Positions 59,049 through 64,000 of a stretch of 64,000 nucleotides of DNA are shown here, piece after piece (position 1 is the first letter of the stretch; every line of letters begins with the position of its first letter). The notes under the pieces are model-generated. The model was given only the letters and a program-made list of their open reading frames with translations. It was not told the origin of the DNA and did not search any database. Location: positions 1-64,000 of IMG/VR virus record IMGVR_UViG_3300032116_000165, one strand, 5' to 3'. This stretch comes from a virus. The translations under genes and the position numbers were made by a program.

Positions 59049-59807
59049 TTAGTCTTCTTTTCTCTTGTTCTGATATATATAACTCATAAGTTTTCTTTTA
59101 AAAATGGGGGCCAGCGTACCAGAAACAGGGAAGTTCTGTGTTGAAAACATTTCAATAACTGGTAGTGAGTTAACAACTTCTTGATTAAATGTTGTGTATT
59201 TTTTTATAGTTCTTAGTGGACTCTTAATTTCAGTTTCAATCTCAAGAATTAAATTAAATATACATTTGTTATCTATACTTTTTATTTCGTTTTCAATTGA
59301 GTATTCCCAAATATAATTTTTCTTATTAAATAAATTCTTATAAATAACAAAACCTTTATTCAAATCACAATTTGATTTATTTCTTTTAAATCTTAAGTTT
59401 GTGGATTCAAACGCTAATGTCCACATTGATTTTGCAACAGAAAAATATTCATAAATTCTGAGTCCAAAAAATTTATTTATTTTTATTAATTCTAAATTCT
59501 CATTTGGTGAAAAATCTGGAATTTTAATACTCTTTAATTCATTTATCAAAAGTTCATCATCCGCAGATTTGAATACTTTATCTGTATAAAATATTTTGTG
59601 TTCTTTTTCAAGAACATGAGCATTTGCAAAATGTAATGACAATTCTATAAAATATGGATAAATTTCACCTTGACTGAATTTTTCCTCACATTTCTTTAAA
59701 AATGATAAAAGGACATATTTTTTATGTTCAAAATCGATTGGTTGTTGAATAATCCAATCAGGACTCAACATGAAATTTACTTTAGATTCTTCTTTTTTTG
59801 TTTCCAT
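59049..59807 (-). CDS. Conserved-looking phage protein, 252 aa
   Basis: The protein contains FMLSPDWIIQQPIDFEHKKY and LLSFLKKCEEKFSQGEIYPY, a strongly patterned N-terminal helical region I recall from other Bacteroidota phages. Farther on are GLRIYEYFSVAKSMWTLAFE and CIFNLILEIETEIKSPLRTI. No function is known to me. It converges with the glutaredoxin gene and lies 30 bases downstream of the leftward LRR gene, so those two form a leftward operon. Confidence 0.65.
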   Translation of the reverse strand: METKKEESKVNFMLSPDWIIQQPIDFEHKKYVLLSFLKKCEEKFSQGEIYPYFIELSLHFANAHVLEKEHKIFYTDKVFKSADDELLINELKSIKIPDFSPNENLELIKINKFFGLRIYEYFSVAKSMWTLAFESTNLRFKRNKSNCDLNKGFVIYKNLFNKKNYIWEYSIENEIKSIDNKCIFNLILEIETEIKSPLRTIKKYTTFNQEVVNSLPVIEMFSTQNFPVSGTLAPIFKRKLMSYIYQNKRKED

Positions 59808-59837
59808 AAAAACAAAATAATTTTTTTGTTAAAAAAA

Positions 59838-60887
59838 TCAATCTATTCTCGCAATATAATAGTCGTTTAAATTAATTCTTTGTTCACCAATATTATTGTA
59901 ATATTGATCTAAGAAATCAAAACCATCACTTTCTATAATATCAGCAACAAAATCCTTAAGTATTAAGTAATCATTTATCTTATTTTCCATACCATTATCC
60001 TTATAAAATTGAATAATATCTTCTCTAGCCAATTCAGAATAAAAATCAATTCTTTCTGAAATTACATCTTCATTATATCCACCATCTTCATCAATATCAT
60101 CAGGATCAATTCCCCATCCTTCTGGGTCATCATATATTGCATCTGAAATATATTCTAATGCGTCTTTTAACATTTGTTTTTTATTTAAATACGGTTCAAT
60201 CACATCAATATCAAGACTATCAACAATGGTTTCAATTTCATCTTTTTTAAATTCTATTGCTGTACCTTCTGTTTCATAATATGTTCCAACCGCCCACTCA
60301 CTATTATCTAATTTTGGTATTTCAAATCGAAACATTTTTTCGTATTTAGTTGGTTCTGGAATGATATCATAAACATCAAAATTATTGATATTATCAAATT
60401 CTGAGTCATCAAAGGTTTTGGTTATATATTTGTATAAAGCATTTGCTCTTTCTCCAACACTATCTTTAGCTACTAAATCAAGATTCCATTCATTATTGTC
60501 TCTTCTTTTTTTACTTCCCAACTCTATACTAGGATAAAAATTACCTCTTATTAATGTTACATCTTCAGGTAAATTGACAATACTTGTGTCTCTAGCGTCT
60601 ATATTTCCACGAACCGTTAAATTTTTTGGTAACTCTATTAAATTTTTTGCCATTAGTATCAAACTACCATTTATATTTAAGTTATCCGGTAATTTTGTTA
60701 GTTCATTGTTATAAATTGATAAAGACATCGGAATATCAATTCTATCATAATTTTTTTTGTTTAAAAAGTTAATTATTTTATTAATATCATTGTTAAACAC
60801 CGTCCACATAGGCTGGTTTAGTACAAAAACATTTTTATTGAATTCCTCTTTAATCGCTTCTTTAATTAATTTTAATCTCTCTTTCAT
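59838..60887 (-). CDS. Leucine-rich repeat protein, 349 aa
   Basis: The protein starts MKERLKLIKEAIKEEFNKNV, a helical leader without the ITES core. Residues about 48-125 are LRRs of the same 20-residue SLP/KLPDNLNINGSL type as the array at 1-360 (LTKLPDNLNINGSLILMAKN, IELPKNLTVRGNIDARDTS, NLPEDVTLIRGNF). The C-terminal 200 residues are acidic alpha/beta with DDPEGWGIDPDDIDEDGGYN, which looks metal-binding or merely acidic. The DNA repeats here are diverged, unlike 1-360, so this is an older copy. It reads leftward with divergent neighbour at 60959. Confidence 0.75.
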   Translation of the reverse strand: MKERLKLIKEAIKEEFNKNVFVLNQPMWTVFNNDINKIINFLNKKNYDRIDIPMSLSIYNNELTKLPDNLNINGSLILMAKNLIELPKNLTVRGNIDARDTSIVNLPEDVTLIRGNFYPSIELGSKKRRDNNEWNLDLVAKDSVGERANALYKYITKTFDDSEFDNINNFDVYDIIPEPTKYEKMFRFEIPKLDNSEWAVGTYYETEGTAIEFKKDEIETIVDSLDIDVIEPYLNKKQMLKDALEYISDAIYDDPEGWGIDPDDIDEDGGYNEDVISERIDFYSELAREDIIQFYKDNGMENKINDYLILKDFVADIIESDGFDFLDQYYNNIGEQRINLNDYYIARID

Positions 60888-60958
60888 CGTTTAATCTTTA
60901 TTTATTCCAAATCCTAGAATATTTATTATATAAATAAATATCTTAAAAATAATTAAAC
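60888..60958. promoter_or_regulatory. Divergent intergenic control region
   Basis: The 71-base gap between the leftward LRR gene and the rightward Cys/Gln-rich gene holds TATTTAT at 60920-60926 facing right and its complement at 60930-60936 and 60934-60940 facing left, forming a near palindrome. Both genes probably start from here. No TTG/TAnnTTTG promoter of correct spacing is visible; TAGGATTTG on the minus strand has one base too many. Confidence 0.35.
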
Positions 60959-61096
60959 ATGGGCTGCGGATGCAAAAATAAGACAACAACTCAACAACAA
61001 CAGACACAACAGCAAGTTCAACAAGCTGTTCAATCAAATTCTAAAGTTGTAAGTGAATCAATTAAGAACACAATTCAAAAGTACTATAAGCGTTAA
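60959..61096 (+). CDS. Small Cys/Gln-rich protein, 45 aa
   Basis: A 45-residue gene beginning MGCGCKNKTTTQQQQTQQQV and ending IKNTIQKYYKR. Small phage proteins with a M-x-C-x-C-K start and Gln-rich middle recur in Bacteroidota phages, in my recollection. The Cys pair could bind metal or be lipid-modified, neither being shown. The stop overlaps the next ATG (TAATG), so it is translated with the metallopeptidase-like gene. Confidence 0.6.
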   Translation: MGCGCKNKTTTQQQQTQQQVQQAVQSNSKVVSESIKNTIQKYYKR

Positions 61097-61920
61097 TGGG
61101 TGACACAATACGTCATAGATTGGATATTGCGACAAAACGCAATATTAAAAACTTAATTCCCAAAATTTTTAAACTTAAAAAGAAAAAAAAAGTTTTTAAT
61201 CGGGAAAAAGTTGATGATATTGTTGTTAGGGTTGACGATGGGACAATGTATGAGGTTACTGTTTATTTGGACACATCTATAAATCATTATGCTCACGTTC
61301 AAGATGTAAGTACAAATAAAAAATTGTTTGATATTGAACTTATTGTAAATCCTTTACTAATTAAATCTGATAAGGATTTATATAATAAACTATATCATGA
61401 GTTTTTACATGCAACGGACCCTGATTTAACAACGTCACAAACTGATGAGTATTTAAGTTATTATGATAGTAAAAACGTTGAAACTTATTACGGTACCAGC
61501 ATAGAATTTAGAGCGTGGACGGGCGAAATTCTAGAAGCATTACATAATGAAATTTTGAATGAATTAAATTATGTTAATAATAGAGAAGAATTAAATGATT
61601 TAAAAAATACTCTAAAAAACATTGTTGTACATCTTGCTGAAGGATATGAAATACTACCAAAAGCAAAAAAAATAATAAGAAAAATGTCTGGTAGAGAGGA
61701 AAATGTTGACGATTTTACTAATTTACTTGAAAAGCTAAAGTTAACATCTGAATTTCAACACCTAATTGAACCATTTGATGATGAAATTATACCAGAATAT
61801 TTAGTCGTTTTAAATTTATTTAAAGAATATAATCAACCTTTATGGGATAATTTTATTAAACAATTAAAACATTTATATGATGAGTTATCCGAAATAATTG
61901 ATAACTTTGAATTTAGTTGA
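61096..61920 (+). CDS. HExxH metallopeptidase-like protein 2, 274 aa
   Basis: NKLYHEFLHATDPD (H101, E102, H105) is a zincin motif, followed about 30 residues later by TYYGTSIEFRAWTGEILEAL. The T-S-x-E-x-x-A element resembles TSKVEQDAY after the HExxH of the protein at 3442 and may give the third ligand. The N-terminal 50 residues are basic (KKKKKVFNREKVDD), and the C-terminal half is helical. A zinc hydrolase acting on protein is inferred; the substrate is unknown. It lacks the ITES leader of its relative. Confidence 0.65.
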   Translation: MGDTIRHRLDIATKRNIKNLIPKIFKLKKKKKVFNREKVDDIVVRVDDGTMYEVTVYLDTSINHYAHVQDVSTNKKLFDIELIVNPLLIKSDKDLYNKLYHEFLHATDPDLTTSQTDEYLSYYDSKNVETYYGTSIEFRAWTGEILEALHNEILNELNYVNNREELNDLKNTLKNIVVHLAEGYEILPKAKKIIRKMSGREENVDDFTNLLEKLKLTSEFQHLIEPFDDEIIPEYLVVLNLFKEYNQPLWDNFIKQLKHLYDELSEIIDNFEFS

Positions 61921-61945
61921 CAATTTAAGTTGTTTTTTTTATTTT
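61917..61945 (+). promoter_or_regulatory. Weak sigma70-type promoter
   Basis: TTGACA (61917-61922) is followed after 17 bases by TATTTT (61940-61945), about 15 bases before the ATG at 61961. Spacing is ideal but the -10 is poor and the region is T-rich. A Bacteroidota host would not be expected to favour this form. Confidence 0.25.
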
Positions 61946-61960
61946 TCTGTAAAATTTTAG

Positions 61961-62194
61961 ATGGAAAATAAAGAAATGGTTAACCACCCAAATCATTATG
62001 GTGGAAAAGAAAATGTCTATGAAGTGATAAAAGTTTGTGAAGCATGGTCTTTGGAAAAAGACGCTTATCTTTTTAACGTAGTTAAATATGTCGCTAGATC
62101 AGGTAAAAAAGACCCCAATAAAGAGTTAGAGGATTTAAAAAAAGCAAAATTTTATTTGGAAAGGAAAATTTATCTTTTGGAAAATAAAAATTAA
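61961..62194 (+). CDS. DUF3310 family protein, 77 aa
   Basis: The product reads VNHPNHYGGKENVYEVIKVC, then NVVKYVARSGKKDPNKELED and LKKAKFYLERKI, matching the DUF3310 pattern of a V-N-H-P-x-H-Y start and K-Y-x-x-R-x-x-K core. DUF3310 is widespread in phages and sometimes fused to nucleotide-metabolism enzymes; its role is unclear. It is a single complete domain here, preceded by a 40-base T-rich gap. Confidence 0.85.
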   Translation: MENKEMVNHPNHYGGKENVYEVIKVCEAWSLEKDAYLFNVVKYVARSGKKDPNKELEDLKKAKFYLERKIYLLENKN

Positions 62195-62236
62195 TAAATT
62201 ATTCATAACGTCAGTATATTTATACAAAAAGATGTT

Positions 62237-63265
62237 ATGAAAGAATTAGAAATAAAATGGGGTTTACTATCTCTAGCTGAAAGAGAGTTTGTAGTTGAGA
62301 CATTATTCTTATTACATCCAGAAAAGAAACAAGTAATTACCGAAGCTGCTTGGTGGAACACGCTAGGGGATGTTGTAGGTATTTTTGACCCAACTGGGGT
62401 TGTTGATATTGTAAATGGGTTAGATTATATTCGACAAGGTGACCATTTATTTGGTATGTTGTCGATGATTTCAGCAATTCCCTATCTTGGAGATGTGTTT
62501 GCAAAACCCGTAATTGGTGTACTTAAACTAGGTGGTGAAGGAGCGAAGATTTTAAGAGGTGCTAAAACTAGTTCTGATTTAGCAAATGCTGGTAGAAAAG
62601 TACCTGAATTTGGTAAGTTGTTAAAAAATAGCGATGAAATCTTACCGAGACTTATTCAAATTCTAAAGAAAGGCGAAAAAATACCCGTCATTGGTGGTCT
62701 TATGAAGGTTATTAATGAATGGATTACTCTTTTAGCGAAGGGTGCTAAAGAATATAAATTAGGTACAACCACAACTAAAACCGCAGCAAAAGGTGCGGTC
62801 GCTTCTGGTGAAAAAATAAGTCTTTTAAATACTATAAAAGATATTTTAAAACCCGGAGCAAAAACAAAAACGTTTAGAACGTACAAAGATTTAGACCCAT
62901 CATTATGGTCAAAATATGTTGTTGGTGGGGTTGGTAGAATTTGGGGTAATAGATCAGTTAGATCTTTGATGAGAAGAACTAAATGGTATTTAGGTTTACT
63001 TGATTATCTAGGTGTGGCTAATTTTATTGGTCCAGATGAGCTAGAAGCAAAACTTGGAAAAAACACAGTCCTTAACGGAATTGAAAAATATGCATCGACA
63101 CCACAATCTACACAAGCTTGGAATAGTGATTTTTCTGGCTCTGAGATGACTAAAGATTTAGATGTTGATAAGGAAGTAAAACCAGAAAAAGAACAAGAGA
63201 AATCTAGTTTAATACCTCAGACTGATGATATTCTTGGTATGATAATAAAACAATTATTTTTATAA
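62237..63265 (+). CDS. Membrane-active, pretoxin-like protein, 342 aa
   Basis: After VITEAAWW (about 34-41, which includes an I-T-E core), residues about 42-105 read LGDVVGIFDPTGVVDIVNGL, YIRQGDHLFGMLSMISAIPY and LGDVFAKPVIGVLKLG. This resembles the pretoxin/PT-type helical segment that precedes toxin domains in polymorphic toxins: hydrophobic helices with D-P-x-G-x-V-D and I-P-Y-x-G-D turns. No toxin or HINT domain follows. The remainder is basic (KTFRTYKDLDPSLWSKYV) with an acidic tail. A pore-forming or ejection protein is possible. TATTTAT at 62217-62223 precedes it. Confidence 0.55.
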   Translation: MKELEIKWGLLSLAEREFVVETLFLLHPEKKQVITEAAWWNTLGDVVGIFDPTGVVDIVNGLDYIRQGDHLFGMLSMISAIPYLGDVFAKPVIGVLKLGGEGAKILRGAKTSSDLANAGRKVPEFGKLLKNSDEILPRLIQILKKGEKIPVIGGLMKVINEWITLLAKGAKEYKLGTTTTKTAAKGAVASGEKISLLNTIKDILKPGAKTKTFRTYKDLDPSLWSKYVVGGVGRIWGNRSVRSLMRRTKWYLGLLDYLGVANFIGPDELEAKLGKNTVLNGIEKYASTPQSTQAWNSDFSGSEMTKDLDVDKEVKPEKEQEKSSLIPQTDDILGMIIKQLFL

Positions 63266-63268
63266 AAA

Positions 63269-63634
63269 ATGAAAGACACGATAGTTTTGACATTCGTTGA
63301 ATTACAACAACAATTAAGAATTTTACATTGGCAAACAAAATCTTATGCAAAACATAACGCATATGGTAAAACATATGATGAATTAAGTGGTTTGATTGAT
63401 GACTTTGTTGAAATCTCTATGGGTAAATATGGAAGATTTGAATTAACAGATGGTACAATTGAGTTGTTTGACATAAAAAATATGTCACTTCAAGACTTTA
63501 TAGATTCAGCAGTTGAGTTTTTAATTTCGTTAAGTGGTGAATTTTCAGGCGAAACAGACACTGACTTATTAAATATAAGAGATGAAATGCTTGGTCAATT
63601 TAATAAACTAAAATATCTATTAACATTAGAATAA
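63269..63634 (+). CDS. DUF5856-like helical protein, Dps-like motif, 121 aa
   Basis: A four-helix protein with VELQQQLRILHWQTKSYAKH, AYGKTYDELSGLIDDFVEIS and M-G-K-Y-G-R-F, the pattern of phage DUF5856 proteins. The L-x-H-W-x-x-K-x-x-x-x-H spacing and the D/E pair a helix turn later resemble the ferroxidase helices of Dps/ferritin proteins. Whether it binds iron is inferred only. It is joined to the LysM-like gene by TAATG. Confidence 0.7.
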   Translation: MKDTIVLTFVELQQQLRILHWQTKSYAKHNAYGKTYDELSGLIDDFVEISMGKYGRFELTDGTIELFDIKNMSLQDFIDSAVEFLISLSGEFSGETDTDLLNIRDEMLGQFNKLKYLLTLE

Positions 63635-63981
63635 TGGCTAAAATTATAATAACAGAAAAACAATTAATTGATTTAAGAAAATCAATTGTTAATGAAGATG
63701 CAACCGGATTAAAACCGGGGGAACATCGTATTTGCAAGGGCGGTTATTCAGAATCTTGCTTAATGGAAACCGGTAATTTAAAATATAATGTAAAAGGCGA
63801 TAAACCATATTTTGCATTAATATATAAAGTCGCATCTGGTGACACTATGAGCGGTATTTTATCAAAGTTAAATAAAAAGGGTAATTTTATTATTAAGAAT
63901 CCGATGGAACTCAATACACTTTTAAAGAATGAAAATGATTTAAAACCTAATGATGTTCTTCTTTTTAATTTTGAGGTTTAA
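63634..63981 (+). CDS. ITE-leader protein with LysM-like domain, 115 aa
   Basis: The protein starts MAKIIITEKQLIDLRKSIVN then EDATG, a full leader match. GEHRICKGGYSESC shares an H-R-I-C motif with the assembly-type protein at 51291. Residues about 68-115 (YKVASGDTMSGILSKLNKKG, MELNTLLKNENDLKPNDVLL) follow the LysM pattern Y-x-V-x-x-G-D-T-x-x-x-I and L-x-P-x-D-x-L. LysM domains bind peptidoglycan, so this could be a virion-carried cell-wall-binding protein. It ends 19 bases before the right edge. Confidence 0.7.
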   Translation: MAKIIITEKQLIDLRKSIVNEDATGLKPGEHRICKGGYSESCLMETGNLKYNVKGDKPYFALIYKVASGDTMSGILSKLNKKGNFIIKNPMELNTLLKNENDLKPNDVLLFNFEV

Positions 63982-64000
63982 TCCACATTTTCTTATAATC

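Overview
The window is part of the genome of a large tailed bacteriophage with a contractile, T4-like tail (myovirus type), most likely infecting a Bacteroidota (flavobacteria-like) host. The phage assignment rests on baseplate wedge proteins of the gp25 and gp6 families, a gpI-like tail protein, very long fibre genes, a T4-type gp46/gp47 recombination pair, a primase and small phage-typical families. The host assignment rests on SprB-type repeats in the fibres, a short Bacteroidota-style RpoD-like sigma factor, a histone H1-like protein with the GTRARK core, a C-terminal helix typical of Bacteroidota membrane proteins, and two promoters close to the Bacteroidota TTG/TAnnTTTG type. The DNA is very AT-rich and genes are tightly packed, often joined by TAATG or ATGA stop-start overlaps. 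I saw no tRNA, rRNA, CRISPR array, transposase, terminase, portal or major capsid gene.

Layout. 1-563: the 5' end of a leftward leucine-rich-repeat gene, cut by the window edge, with near-identical 60-bp DNA repeats. 636-17134: baseplate and tail module (gp25, gp6, a HExxH metallopeptidase-like gene, a 1704-residue structural protein with a membrane-like segment, a PKD-domain protein, a gpI-like protein). 17134-37405: fibre/adhesin module with SprB-like, YadA-head-like and RCC1-like repeat proteins, Thr-rich and Pro/Thr-rich linkers, and two tandem paralogues. Inside this module sit a GT9-like glycosyltransferase, a sulfotransferase and a second glycosyltransferase (23368-26044), which probably decorate the virion or the host surface.

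37410-45807: DNA metabolism (RuvC-like resolvase, zinc-finger/TOPRIM primase, PD-(D/E)XK nuclease, gp47 and gp46), interleaved with two members of a 'TKWCT' family. 45804-54373: a leader-bearing protein, the sigma factor, small membrane proteins, an amidase-like protein, two Lys/Glu-rich assembly-type proteins, a histone H1-like protein and several small unknowns. 54348-63981: accessory region with DnaJ, a third TKWCT protein fused to leucine-rich repeats, a glutaredoxin, another LRR protein, a second HExxH protein, DUF3310, a pretoxin-like hydrophobic protein, a DUF5856-like protein and a LysM-like protein.

Most interesting signals. (1) Otherwise unrelated proteins (LRR, metallopeptidase, LysM-like, acidic) share a short N-terminal leader of the form K-I-x-(I/L)-T-E-(S/K)-x-L, usually followed by an L-x-E-like site, resembling a capsid-targeting signal. 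(2) A TATTTATnnTTAAA motif lies just upstream of several structural and leader genes and may be a phage-specific promoter. (3) There are three paralogues of the TKWCT family, one carrying LRRs. (4) Glycosyltransferase and sulfotransferase genes sit next to mucin-like Thr-rich fibre linkers.
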